A stretch of 64,000 bases of DNA from positions 148,397 through 212,396 of the forward strand of contig JBBSFB010000001.1 in the NCBI GenBank assembly GCA_038239145.1, in the 5' to 3' direction. Below, in pieces: positions 7,911 to 16,279 of this stretch; position 1 is the first letter of the stretch; every line of letters begins with the position of its first letter. Position numbers and translations under genes: made by a program. Below the pieces are notes generated by a model. The model was not told the DNA's origin and made no database searches. It worked only from the letters and a program-made list of their open reading frames with translations. This DNA is from PALSA-610 sp038239145. Its GTDB lineage: Bacteria > Actinomycetota > Acidimicrobiia > IMCC26256 > PALSA-610.

Positions 7911-9121
7911 TGCGGCTCCTCTACGTCGTGCAGCGGTACGGGGAGAACATCGCGGGAGGTGCCGAGCAGTACTGCCGGGAGATGGCCGAGCGCATGGCCG
8001 CCCGTGGGCATCACGTCGAGATCGCCACGACGTGCGCGGAGTCGTACGTCGACTGGGCCGACGTCTACGAGCCCGGACGCACCACCGTCGAGGGCGTCGA
8101 CGTCCACCGCTTCCGGGTCGCGGCGCCACGCGACAACACGATCTTCGGCGACCTGAATCGCCGGCTGGTGACCGGCCGGGGCGCACGTCCTCTCTTTCTC
8201 CAACGAGAGTGGATGCGGACGCAGGGCCCGTGGTCGCCCGACCTGGTCGTGTGGCTCGAGCACAACGCGCATCGTTTCGATGCCGTGTGCTGCTTCACCT
8301 ATCTCTACTGGACGACGTGGGCGGCCCTCGACGTCGTGCACGGCCGTGCCCCTCTGCTGCTGCATTCAACCGTGCACGACGAGCCCCCGCTGCGGCTGTC
8401 GTTGTTCGACAACGAGTTCCACACCCCCGACGCGTTCGTGATGCTCATGCCCGAGGAGATAGACCTCATCCGGACGCGTTTCCACCTCGACCCGCCGGGC
8501 GGCGTGGTCGGCATAGGGGTCGAGGTCGGGCCGGCGGAACCGTCCCGGTTCCGCTCCGCGTACCGGCTCGGCGGCGCGCCGTACCTGTTGTACGTCGGGC
8601 GGATCGATGCCGGGAAGGGCGCCCTTGCGCTGGTCGAGTTCTTCATCGCTTACAAGGACCGGCATCCCGACGAAGACCTCGTGCTCGTCATGGTCGGCAT
8701 CGATCTCTTGAAAATCCCCGAACGCGACGACATCATCGTCACCGGTTTCGTCGACTACCAGACCCGCGACGACGCCCTGGCCGGCGCATTCGCGTTGGCG
8801 CAACCTTCGTTCTTCGAGAGCTTCTCCATGATTTTGACCGAGGCGTTCGCGTACGGACGCCCCGCCATCGTCCAGGGCCGGTGCGCGGTGCTAAGGGGCC
8901 ACGCCCAGCGCAGCAACGGCGCCATCCCGTACGACGACTTCGCAGAGTTCGAGGCCGCGCTCGAGATGTTGCGGTCCGATCCGGAGCTGGCCGACGCCAT
9001 GGGCGCGGCCGGACGCGCGTACGTCGAGCGGGAGTACGAATGGGACACCGTGCTCGAGCGCTATGAAGCAGTGCTCGAAGCAACGGTGCACATCTCACCG
9101 CCGGCGCGAGCGGCACGCTGA
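7910..9121 (+). CDS. GT4 family glycosyltransferase
   Basis: A 403-residue GT-B glycosyltransferase. The acceptor domain starts MRLLYVVQRYGENIAGGAEQ and keeps the TTCAESYVDW and VHDEPPLR segments seen in the minus-strand gene 2711-3910. The donor domain has LLYVGRIDAGKGALALVEF and FFESFSMILTEAFAYG (E-x7-E). The ATG at 7910 shares one base with the upstream TGA (TGATG); a GTG one codon earlier is also possible. It is third in the methyltransferase - GT - GT - membrane GT operon. Its paralogue holds the matching position in the opposite-strand operon. Confidence 0.87.
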   Translation: MRLLYVVQRYGENIAGGAEQYCREMAERMAARGHHVEIATTCAESYVDWADVYEPGRTTVEGVDVHRFRVAAPRDNTIFGDLNRRLVTGRGARPLFLQREWMRTQGPWSPDLVVWLEHNAHRFDAVCCFTYLYWTTWAALDVVHGRAPLLLHSTVHDEPPLRLSLFDNEFHTPDAFVMLMPEEIDLIRTRFHLDPPGGVVGIGVEVGPAEPSRFRSAYRLGGAPYLLYVGRIDAGKGALALVEFFIAYKDRHPDEDLVLVMVGIDLLKIPERDDIIVTGFVDYQTRDDALAGAFALAQPSFFESFSMILTEAFAYGRPAIVQGRCAVLRGHAQRSNGAIPYDDFAEFEAALEMLRSDPELADAMGAAGRAYVEREYEWDTVLERYEAVLEATVHISPPARAAR

Positions 9122-9129
9122 ACGTCGAC

Positions 9130-11214
9130 GTGCCTCCGGCAGAACAGGCGGCGACCGACGCCGAACCACTCGGGCCGCCGGGATGGCTGCGACTCCTCGC
9201 CTTCGTCCCCGCAGCCGGACTGCTCGCGCTCGGCGCGGCGGGACTCTTCCTGGCGGTGAACGGCTGGTACACGCCCGGGCTCGCGTTCGCGATCGGGGCC
9301 ACGGTGTGGCTCGCGCTCGTAATGTTCGCGCGACCCGTCGTGGCCGCTCCGTCGGATCCTCGGCCCGGCCGCGACGGTCGCGTCGAGCGCCGCGATCACG
9401 TCTACGCCGCAGTCGGCGTCGCGGCCATCGTGGTGATCACGGCGTGGAACATGGGACACGCGTCGGAGCACATCCTGATCGACCGCGACGGTGGTTCGTA
9501 CGCGAACACAGGCCGATGGATCGCCCGAGACGGTTCGCTGACCGTCGCGGCGAAGCCCGACCCGTTCACGCACGAGCCGACCGTGACGTTCGTTTCGCCC
9601 GCGGTGTACGAGATGGCCGACGGATCGCTGCAGTTCCAGTTCGCGCACCTCCTCCCGGCGGTGCTCGCCGAGGGCTACGCGATCGGTGGCGATTCCGGTC
9701 TGTTCCACACCCCGGAGCTGCTGAGCGGCGTTGCGTTGCTCGCGTTCTTCGTGCTCGCGTGGCGCATATTCCGGCGGCCCCTGTTCGCGTTGTCGGCCCT
9801 GCTCGCGCTGGCCCTGACGATCCCGCAGGTGTCGTTCTCGCGCGACTCGTACTCCGAGATCCCGTCCCAGATCCTGCTCTTCACCGCCCTGTGGCTCCTC
9901 ACGACTCCGCGCGTGCTGCCCCGCTGGCGCGCAACCCTGCTGGCGGGGCTCTTCCTGGGCGCGCTCGAGGCGACACGCATCGACGCCATCGTGTTTCTCG
10001 TCGGCATGCCCGTCGTCTGTGCCGTCGCGTGGCTGCGCACGGTCACGCCGGCGGCGCGCCGGGCGACGGCGCAGTCGATCGGCGCGTTCGCGGCCGGTCT
10101 CGTTCCCGGTCTCGTTTTGGGGCTCGTCGATCTGGTCGGGCACAGCGGCGACTACTACTCGAGCCTCTCCTCCGATGTACATCAACTCGCGAAGCTCGTC
10201 GTCGCCTCCCTCGCAGTCTGCGCGATCGGCGCCGGGGTGTGGAGGTTCGTGTACCCGCAGCTGCGGCGCCTCCCGTGGACGGCAGTGTCGAACGTCGCCG
10301 GCGGAGCCGTTGTGGTGTTGGGTTTCGGGGTATGGGCGTTGCGTCCGCACTTCGAGCAGGTCGGCGGCGACGCGCTCGCGATTACCTTCCTGCAGAAGGC
10401 GGAAGGCGTACCGATCGACGCGACGCGGCTCTACTTCGAACGGTCGATGTCGTGGATGTCGTGGTACCTCGGTCCGATCGCGCTCGCAGTCGCGATCGTC
10501 GGCGCAGGTTTGCTCACGCGCGCGATTCTTCGAGGCGGTATGTCACGCGCGCTCGCCGCGTCGGCGGCACTCGTCCCGGGATCGATTCTCTATCTCTACA
10601 AGGCGAACGCAGTACCCGACCACATCTGGGTCACCCGGCGGTTCCTTGTCAGCGCGATCCCGATGCTGGTGCTACTGACGCTCGGGGCGGCGGCCACGCT
10701 CTGGGGTGCGCGATCGAACGCCACCCGGCCCCGCGTTTCCCGTCTCGGCGCGAGCGTGATCGTCATCGCGTCGGTGGCGTATCCGGCCTACACCGTCAGA
10801 CCGGTTGCCGCCATGGCCGAGGGCACCGGATACCTCGAGCTGGTGCACGGCGTGTGCGCCGAACTCGGCCCCCACGCCGCGGTGGTGGTGCTGGAGCCCG
10901 CGGGCGGCGACCAGCTCGACTGGCTGCCCCAGCCGTTGCGGGGTTGGTGCGGGGCCGAGGTCGGGATCACGCGCGGCCCGACCGACTTCGCGGTGCTGCA
11001 CCGGCTTGCACGAGAATGGAACGACGCCGGCCGGCAACTGTTCGTCGTGTCGGGCACGGTCAACGACGTGCGCAAGGCGGTGCCCGACGCCCAGCCCCGT
11101 CCCGCGCTCCGCGCAGCCGACTCGAAGGTGCTCGCCCAGACCCTGACGCGTCGGCCCGACGGCTACCGCTCGCTGTCGTACGCGGTCGTGGTCGCGGCGG
11201 TTCCGTCCTCGTAG
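9130..11214 (+). CDS. Polytopic membrane protein, putative GT-C/PMT-like glycosyltransferase
   Basis: 694 residues with roughly a dozen hydrophobic segments spread over residues 20-545, then a soluble extracytoplasmic tail of about 130 residues. The first external loop carries an acidic motif (ILIDRDGGSYANTGRWIA) where GT39/PMT-type enzymes place the catalytic Asp, and a later loop has SFSRDSYSEIPSQ. The gene at 13225 shares both loops (DRDPAVYLSSGR, RDAYSELIVQ). GT-C enzymes take polyprenyl-phosphate sugars and act outside the membrane, which would fit the decaprenyl-phosphate pentose made by the 24-28 kb operon. It follows the GT4 gene by 8 bp and starts with GTG. The exact family assignment is uncertain. 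Confidence 0.72.
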   Translation: MPPAEQAATDAEPLGPPGWLRLLAFVPAAGLLALGAAGLFLAVNGWYTPGLAFAIGATVWLALVMFARPVVAAPSDPRPGRDGRVERRDHVYAAVGVAAIVVITAWNMGHASEHILIDRDGGSYANTGRWIARDGSLTVAAKPDPFTHEPTVTFVSPAVYEMADGSLQFQFAHLLPAVLAEGYAIGGDSGLFHTPELLSGVALLAFFVLAWRIFRRPLFALSALLALALTIPQVSFSRDSYSEIPSQILLFTALWLLTTPRVLPRWRATLLAGLFLGALEATRIDAIVFLVGMPVVCAVAWLRTVTPAARRATAQSIGAFAAGLVPGLVLGLVDLVGHSGDYYSSLSSDVHQLAKLVVASLAVCAIGAGVWRFVYPQLRRLPWTAVSNVAGGAVVVLGFGVWALRPHFEQVGGDALAITFLQKAEGVPIDATRLYFERSMSWMSWYLGPIALAVAIVGAGLLTRAILRGGMSRALAASAALVPGSILYLYKANAVPDHIWVTRRFLVSAIPMLVLLTLGAAATLWGARSNATRPRVSRLGASVIVIASVAYPAYTVRPVAAMAEGTGYLELVHGVCAELGPHAAVVVLEPAGGDQLDWLPQPLRGWCGAEVGITRGPTDFAVLHRLAREWNDAGRQLFVVSGTVNDVRKAVPDAQPRPALRAADSKVLAQTLTRRPDGYRSLSYAVVVAAVPSS

Positions 11215-11267
11215 CCGGACGCTCCGGATGCGACCGGCTCGCCGGCCGGACTAGTGCAACGGTCGGA

Positions 11268-13100
11268 TCAGGGTGGGCACGATCGGGTGCCGCGAGAGAG
11301 ATACAGCACGCCGCCGCTCCTGAGCGACACCTGTCCCGAGGGCGGGTGGACCGAGTGGCTGATCGAAACGGTGCGCGTGCAGAGCGTGATTGCGGGAGTC
11401 GACTCGACGAGCGTTGTCTTCGGCAACCAATACGCGAGTGCGAGCCGGTCGACGACGGTGATCGACTTGTCGAGCGTCAGTTGCTTGGTGCCCGATGCTT
11501 CCACCGCGTGCACCGTCGCGTGGGTGTCGGCCTCCCCGGCGGCCAGTGCGTTCAAGAGCGCCGGGTGCGCGAACGACAGTTGCCATCCGAACAGCGCGGC
11601 GACCCCGGTCGCGAGGACGACGGTGGCGAGGTTGCGGGCAGCTTGCTGGTACTGCGCGCCGACGGAAACCGTGATCGCCGCCAGCCCGATCAGGACGGCC
11701 CAGAAGGTGGGCGCGAAGAGCACGATGCCGCCGTGTCGCGGATCGATCCAGCCGAGGGTTCCCATCGTGGTGGCGCGGTTGTACGGGCGGGCCAGCTCGA
11801 GCCGCGCCCCGAAGTGCAGGACGAGCCACGACGTGCTCGAAACCGCGACGACAATGGCGGCGACGCCGAGCGAACGAATCGACGGACGGGTCCCGAGCCA
11901 GGCGACACCGAGCGCGACCAGCAACGGCGTGGCGATGTCGAGATACCGGCCGTACACGATTGCATCGGCCCGGTTCCCCTTGGCCAGGAACACGGTAGCG
12001 ACGGCGAGCAGCGCCACGAACTCGACGACGAGCATCACCGCGAACGTCGTGTGCGACGAGGACAGCGTCGCGCGCACGGACGTGACGACCGAGGGCCGCC
12101 GTTGGCGGAGTCCGAGCAGGACGAGCGCAGTCAGTGCGATCGCGATGATCCCGCCCGTGGCGACGAACTGATACCAGTACTGGCCGATCGCGGCTCGGGA
12201 CGCCAGCCACATGTCGTGCGGATGCACGAGCTGGGTGACGTTGCTGGACGCGTCGACACCCCCGGCGCCGTGCCACAACACGTGGTTGAGATGCTTGTTC
12301 AGCACCTGACCCGCGGCGGCTACCACGATGAACGCGCACCCGAGGAACAGCGACGCGATCGGGGCTCGACGCACGACGAGCGCGGCGCCGAGGATGACGA
12401 CGGTGGCGACCATCGCGAGAACGGTGCGGTTGTGGATCGTGATCACGTACGCGCACGCGGCCCCGGCCAGGGCGGCCCGCACGTAGAGCGCGCGGGCACG
12501 GTTCCGCGCCGGATCGCGATCGAGCGTCCGGAGCACCCACGCTACCGCGCTCATCGCGAGGAGCAGCGCGAACGCCAGCATCGACTCCGACCACGCGAAT
12601 CCGGTGTTGATCACGAACGCGGGATAGAGGCCCGCAACCAGGGCGCCGATGATGGCCACGCCCCAACTCGTAGAGAGCAACCAGCGAGTGAGGAACGCGA
12701 TCAACACGATGGAGACACCGGCGAGGACCGTCTGCAGCAGGATCACCGATTCGTAGAGATGACCGGGATTGCTCGCGAAGAGCCGGCTGAGTGGGGTGAT
12801 GAGCAGTGAAAAGCCACCCGCGTAGAACGCGGTGTGGCTCATGTCGATCGCGTGCCCGCCGGCGAGGAAGCGGGCGTCGGCCAGGTAGCCGATCTCGTCC
12901 GCGAAAATGCGGGGACCGGCCTGCGGGTCGGCGATCCAGTAATGCACGACGCCGACGACGACGGCGCTCGCGAGCAGCCAGGCGCGGTGAACTCGGGCCT
13001 TACGATCTTCGACCGGCGCACGGTCGGCGTTCACCGAGCTGGTGGCGTCGGAGCCGCTCGGGTCGACGACGGCAGCTTGCCTCTGCGACGACCGGACCAC
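11268..13100 (-). CDS. Polytopic membrane protein, putative GT-C glycosyltransferase
   Basis: 610 residues with about 11-12 predicted membrane helices after a 35-residue cytosolic leader. The first external loop has FADEIGYLADARFLAGG, an Asp-Glu motif typical of GT39-like dolichyl/polyprenyl-phosphate mannosyl- or arabinosyl-type transferases. The C-terminal tail of about 100 residues is soluble and outside. It is convergent with 9130-11214 and divergent from 13225-15276, so it forms its own transcription unit. A TAGTGT box stands 6 nt before GTG 13100, which supports that start. It differs from its two neighbours outside the acidic loop, so it is a more distant relative. Confidence 0.72.
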   Translation of the reverse strand: MVRSSQRQAAVVDPSGSDATSSVNADRAPVEDRKARVHRAWLLASAVVVGVVHYWIADPQAGPRIFADEIGYLADARFLAGGHAIDMSHTAFYAGGFSLLITPLSRLFASNPGHLYESVILLQTVLAGVSIVLIAFLTRWLLSTSWGVAIIGALVAGLYPAFVINTGFAWSESMLAFALLLAMSAVAWVLRTLDRDPARNRARALYVRAALAGAACAYVITIHNRTVLAMVATVVILGAALVVRRAPIASLFLGCAFIVVAAAGQVLNKHLNHVLWHGAGGVDASSNVTQLVHPHDMWLASRAAIGQYWYQFVATGGIIAIALTALVLLGLRQRRPSVVTSVRATLSSSHTTFAVMLVVEFVALLAVATVFLAKGNRADAIVYGRYLDIATPLLVALGVAWLGTRPSIRSLGVAAIVVAVSSTSWLVLHFGARLELARPYNRATTMGTLGWIDPRHGGIVLFAPTFWAVLIGLAAITVSVGAQYQQAARNLATVVLATGVAALFGWQLSFAHPALLNALAAGEADTHATVHAVEASGTKQLTLDKSITVVDRLALAYWLPKTTLVESTPAITLCTRTVSISHSVHPPSGQVSLRSGGVLYLSRGTRSCPP

Positions 13101-13106
13101 CGCCGC

Positions 13107-13112
13107 ACACTA
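13107..13112 (-). promoter_or_regulatory. -10 box TAGTGT, 6 nt before GTG 13100
   Basis: TAnnnT hexamer placed for a leaderless transcript of the 610-residue membrane protein gene. Confidence 0.55.
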
Positions 13113-13224
13113 GCGAGCAACGTGCCGTTTTCCCGGGCATTGACGCGCGGATCGGATACTTCGGACGCCGCCGCGTGTGCGCGAGAATGCTTCGCTTGAT
13201 GTCGAACGATCGCGTCCGGTGAGC

Positions 13225-15276
13225 ATGACGATCGGGTCGACGTCGGCGGCGACCGACATGGCGCAGGATCCTACGGTTGTGGCTCGCGCGACGACGGCAC
13301 TCGGCCGTGAGCTCCCGACCTGGCTGGTCGCCGGACTGGCCGGATCGGCAGTGGCAGTTGCGACCGCGGGCGCGGTCGGCACCACGCTGCTCGCAATCGG
13401 TTGGTACCGGCCGGCGGTGGTCGGCGGGAGCGCCCTGGTCGCCGCCGCGGCCGCCGGTTTCGCAGCCGTGCGCGGTCTCGGTCGGCGCGTGAACGCCGAC
13501 CATCGGGCCGCGCTCGTTGCGCTCGGGCTCGTCGTGGTGTTCTTCGGGTTCGCGAGCGCGCTGCGGTCGGAGCATCTGCTAACCGATCGCGATCCAGCTG
13601 TCTATCTGAGCTCGGGCCGTTCGATCGCGCGTACACACGAGCTGACGCCAGAGATTCCCGACGGGCCGTTCAAGAGCCCGGAATTCGGCAACGTCGGGAA
13701 CCGCTACGGGTCGAACTTCTTTCCGATGCTCCCCGTGATCCTCGCGGTCGGGTGGTCGATCGGTGGTGAGTCGGGGATGCTGCTCGTCGGTCCTGTTCTC
13801 GGTTGTCTCGGGCTGTTGGCTTGCTACGCGCTCGCGGCTCGAGTGCTCGGTCCGCGGCGTGGGTTGGTCGCGCTCGCGATCCTGATCGTCGCTCCGCTGC
13901 AATTGTGGTTCGCGCGCGACGCGTACTCGGAGCTCATCGTGCAGCTCGTCGCGCTCACCGGACTCTGGCTCTATCTCGAGACGCGCGGCCGTGGACGTTG
14001 GGGTCTCGGCGCGCTCGCGGGTGCTCTGGTCGCGTCGTCTGCGCTGGCGCGGATCGACGCGCTCGCGATCGTCATCGCGTGCGTCGGGCTGGTCGCGGCC
14101 GAATGGCTCCGCGCCGACTCGGACCCGGTCCCGATGCGCGCCCGGCGCGTCGTCGCCGCGTTCGGAGTGACGCTCGTCGTATGCACGGCGGGCACGTTCG
14201 TCGTCACGCACAAGCTCGCCGCCGGGTACATCAAGGCGTTGGGTGACGAGTACCGCCCGCTTGTCGCGGTGCTCGTCGCGGCCGTGTTCGGAATGGTCGC
14301 GGTCGTCGTGGCCCATCGCCTCCGGCCCGGATTCGGTCATTGGCTCGCAACCCGGCGGTACCTCTTCGGGCTCGCCGTGATCGCCAGCGTCGGCGTGTTC
14401 GCGTGGGCGTACGTCGGGCGTCCCGACCCGGTGCGCGACCTCCCGATCGTTATTCGTTACCCGATCACCGACGCGATTCGGACCAGCGTCGCGAATTGGC
14501 ATTACAGCCGATCGCTGCACTGGTTCGCGTCGTACTTCGGTCTGGCCGGGATCGTCCTCGCGTTCGCCGGTTTCGTCCTGCTCGCGGCGAGCGCCCGACG
14601 CGGCAACGGCGCCGCCGCGACGTTGTTCCTCGTCGTGGTGCCCATGACGGTCCTGTATCTCGCCCGGCCCAGCATCGCCCCCGATCAGCCGTGGGCGATG
14701 CGGAGATATCTCCCGGTGGTCATCCCGGGAATCGCGATCGCGATGGTCGTCGCGATCGAATCGGTCTGGCGCTTCGCCCGGGAGCAGCGCGGTGCCGTTG
14801 CCCGCGGCGTGGCGGTCGCGATCGTCGGAGTGGCGGTTCTCGCGTTCGCGCTGCCCACCGCGAACGCGGCCCGGCCGTTCGTGCGCGCCCGCGTGCAACA
14901 CGGCGCGGCCGCCGCCATCAACGGGCTGTGCCGGGTGGCGGGTCCCGACGGCGCGGTGCTGGTGTACGGGCACGCGTTTCTCAACAACGAACTGCCCCAG
15001 CCGATCAGCGCCTTTTGCGGAGTTCCGGTGGGAACCTCGAGCACGGTCGACATCCCGGCGCTCGCGCGGACGTGGCACGGTCTCGGACGGCGGCTGGTGG
15101 TGGTGACCGCGGTTCCCGAATCGGTCGTGAAGCTGGTTCCCTCGGCCAAGGTCGCCGCGCACCTGGTTGTCTCCGACGACCACGACATCGAGAAATCCTT
15201 CGATCACGCCCCACGGCGCGATGCGCCGGCGCCGATGAATATCTGGATCCTGGAGATTCCCGTCGGGGCCGGTTGA
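13225..15276 (+). CDS. Polytopic membrane protein, putative GT-C/PMT-like glycosyltransferase
   Basis: About 683 residues with some 12 hydrophobic helices and a soluble external C-terminal part of about 110 residues. The first loop reads LLTDRDPAVYLSSGRSIA and a later one FARDAYSELIVQLVAL; both match the paralogue at 9130-11214. The start is ambiguous: ATG 13225 follows GGTGA by 3 nt, GTG 13219 overlaps the TGA of a seven-codon frame starting at 13199, and ATG 13258 is also in frame. It lacks operon partners on either side. A role in transferring a polyprenyl-linked sugar to an exported glycan is inferred from the fold and from the surrounding GT genes. Confidence 0.7.
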   Translation: MTIGSTSAATDMAQDPTVVARATTALGRELPTWLVAGLAGSAVAVATAGAVGTTLLAIGWYRPAVVGGSALVAAAAAGFAAVRGLGRRVNADHRAALVALGLVVVFFGFASALRSEHLLTDRDPAVYLSSGRSIARTHELTPEIPDGPFKSPEFGNVGNRYGSNFFPMLPVILAVGWSIGGESGMLLVGPVLGCLGLLACYALAARVLGPRRGLVALAILIVAPLQLWFARDAYSELIVQLVALTGLWLYLETRGRGRWGLGALAGALVASSALARIDALAIVIACVGLVAAEWLRADSDPVPMRARRVVAAFGVTLVVCTAGTFVVTHKLAAGYIKALGDEYRPLVAVLVAAVFGMVAVVVAHRLRPGFGHWLATRRYLFGLAVIASVGVFAWAYVGRPDPVRDLPIVIRYPITDAIRTSVANWHYSRSLHWFASYFGLAGIVLAFAGFVLLAASARRGNGAAATLFLVVVPMTVLYLARPSIAPDQPWAMRRYLPVVIPGIAIAMVVAIESVWRFAREQRGAVARGVAVAIVGVAVLAFALPTANAARPFVRARVQHGAAAAINGLCRVAGPDGAVLVYGHAFLNNELPQPISAFCGVPVGTSSTVDIPALARTWHGLGRRLVVVTAVPESVVKLVPSAKVAAHLVVSDDHDIEKSFDHAPRRDAPAPMNIWILEIPVGAG

Positions 15277-15379
15277 GCCCACAATGCGGGCCCCGGGCGG
15301 TCCCCGACGTCGTGCGAGTGCCGAATGGACCGGCCCCGAGTTGCCTGCCCGGCGACGCGTGCCCTACAAGCTGTGAACC

Positions 15380-15829
15380 ATGACTCTCGTGACCGCGTTG
15401 TTGGTGATCGGCATCGCGTGCGCGATCGCAGCCTGGTTCGTCGTGCGCGAAGCGGGCCGGATGGCATCGGAGCCGGCGCCGCCGGTGTTCGATCCCGAAG
15501 AGGCCTATGAATGGGTGGTCGAGCACGTGCCGGACGACGTCGCGGCCACGCTCACGCCCGAGGACGTGCGCCGCATCCTCGGCTTCCAGCTCGAGTACTT
15601 CCAGCGCCGGGGCGTGACGGGCAATGGCTCGTCGTCACATCCGCCGGGCGACGTCGTGGTCGGCGGGGCCGAGACCGTTGATTACATCCTCGAGCGGGCC
15701 CGGGTCACCGGGGAGGAGTATCTGCCCGAACAGGTACACGCTGTGGTCGAGACCCAGCTGGCGTATCTCCGGGCGATCGGTGCGGTCGGCCCCGCAGCCG
15801 AACCTCCCGCCGACGACCCGCCAACCTGA
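15380..15829 (+). CDS. Small membrane-anchored protein of unknown function
   Basis: 149 residues. One N-terminal membrane helix (TLVTALLVIGIACAIAAWFV) is followed by a soluble domain with an acidic helix pair (PEEAYEWVVEHVPDDVAATL; TPEDVRRILGFQLEYFQRRG). The last 15 residues are Pro/Ala rich. No signal cleavage site is obvious, so it is probably N-in and anchored. The ATG at 15380 lies 104 bp after the upstream stop, and TACAAG 9 nt before it is only a poor -10. I do not recognise the family, and no catalytic motif is visible. Confidence 0.75.
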   Translation: MTLVTALLVIGIACAIAAWFVVREAGRMASEPAPPVFDPEEAYEWVVEHVPDDVAATLTPEDVRRILGFQLEYFQRRGVTGNGSSSHPPGDVVVGGAETVDYILERARVTGEEYLPEQVHAVVETQLAYLRAIGAVGPAAEPPADDPPT

Positions 15830-15846
15830 CCACCGAGCCGTCGGAT

Positions 15847-15867
15847 GGCCGTGAGGCGGAGCCGGGT
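15847..15867 (+). repeat. Direct repeat, copy 1
   Basis: GGCCGTGAGGCGGAGCCGGG plus one base; matches the copy at 15927-15947 at 19 of 21 positions, offset exactly 80 bp. Function unknown. Confidence 0.6.
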
Positions 15868-15926
15868 TTGGGGTCAGGCGCAGTCTGGAGGTCCGGTCGC
15901 GCGGTGGGGGCGCACGGGCGATGGAG

Positions 15927-15947
15927 GGCCGTAAGGCGGAGCCGAGT
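15927..15947 (+). repeat. Direct repeat, copy 2
   Basis: GGCCGTAAGGCGGAGCCGAG plus one base; second copy of the repeat at 15847-15867, lying just upstream of the promoter-like sequence of the candidate RNA. Confidence 0.6.
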
Positions 15948-16045
15948 AAAAATGTTTCCTTGTGTGAACGGTCCCGGAAAAGGGTTCCACCGCTCGATCG
16001 GATCTGGTACAAAGTTGCTACCGAAGAGAGGAGGTGGTCCAGCAG

Positions 16046-16087
16046 ATGCACGATAGATCTGGGACTTCGGAGGTGCGCGGCCGCTAG
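16046..16087 (+). CDS. 13-codon ORF inside the candidate RNA
   Basis: Encodes MHDRSGTSEVRGR and stops at TAG. It sits entirely in the loop between the two 11-nt complementary arms, with GGAGG 11 nt upstream of the ATG. After TAG the same frame stays open for 38 more codons to a TGA at 16202. No Trp, Ile/Leu/Val or His run suggests a classical attenuation peptide. Expression is unproven. Confidence 0.35.
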   Translation: MHDRSGTSEVRGR

Positions 16088-16203
16088 GGCCGTCAGTTCT
16101 CGACTGGACCACCTGCGGAATCCAAACCGCTGCACCACCGTCGCAGCTGCCGGCATGGTCCCACCGGCGCAAAGGCCACGACGGGTTCGAATCAGTCGAA
16201 ATG

Positions 16204-16231
16204 AACGGGGGGTGCTTCGGCGCCCCCCGTT
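16204..16231 (+). terminator. Intrinsic terminator hairpin with TTCG loop
   Basis: A 12-bp stem (16204-16215 with 16220-16231, one G-U pair) closed by a TTCG tetraloop and followed by a pyrimidine-rich tail with several T. It is the best hairpin terminator seen in the window, and it separates the RNA element from the gene at 16280. Confidence 0.8.
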
Positions 16232-16266
16232 CTCCTTCGTTTCCGGTCCGCGTTCGTCGGCGCCGG

Positions 16267-16272
16267 TAGATT
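16267..16272 (+). promoter_or_regulatory. -10 box TAGATT, 7 nt before ATG 16280
   Basis: TAnnnT hexamer placed for a leaderless transcript of the 73-residue protein gene. Confidence 0.55.
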
Positions 16273-16279
16273 TCGCCGC

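Larger units (their letters stand above)
15830..16019. other. Intergenic stretch without a gene, containing a short direct repeat
   Basis: No frame here has start, ribosome site and codon bias together. It contains the 21-bp direct repeat listed separately and leads into the AT-richer promoter-like segment of the candidate RNA (TTCCAC, 17 bp, TACAAA). Confidence 0.6.
16020..16245 (+). ncRNA. Candidate structured RNA / riboregulator with a hyper-extended Shine-Dalgarno
   Basis: A promoter-like pair (TTCCAC, 17 bp, TACAAA ending near 16013) precedes an AT-poor block ending in a strong hairpin. At 16027-16043 lies AGAGGAGGTGGTCCAGC, which can pair without a gap to the standard actinobacterial 16S rRNA 3' end (GCUGGAUCACCUCCUUUCU). 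At 16104-16114 CTGGACCACCT is the exact reverse complement of 16032-16042 and itself looks like the 16S end. The loop between them holds a 13-codon ORF (ATG 16046, TAG 16085). A second small stem (GCCGG...CCGGC) lies near 16150-16170, and the terminator is at 16204-16231. It could be a leader, a small RNA, or a small-protein mRNA whose initiation is gated by folding. I do not recognise a known family. Confidence 0.5.

Noticed and set aside
9063..12809. A 1248-codon open frame on the plus strand
   Set aside because: It is Arg/Ala/Pro-rich low-complexity protein, runs antisense through the 11268-13100 gene and out of frame through 9130-11214, and has no domain. It is an artefact of high GC.
16180..16205. 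GGGTTCGAATC resembles a tRNA T-loop
   Set aside because: The flanking bases do not form a T-stem, and no D-arm, anticodon arm, acceptor stem or CCA can be built around it.
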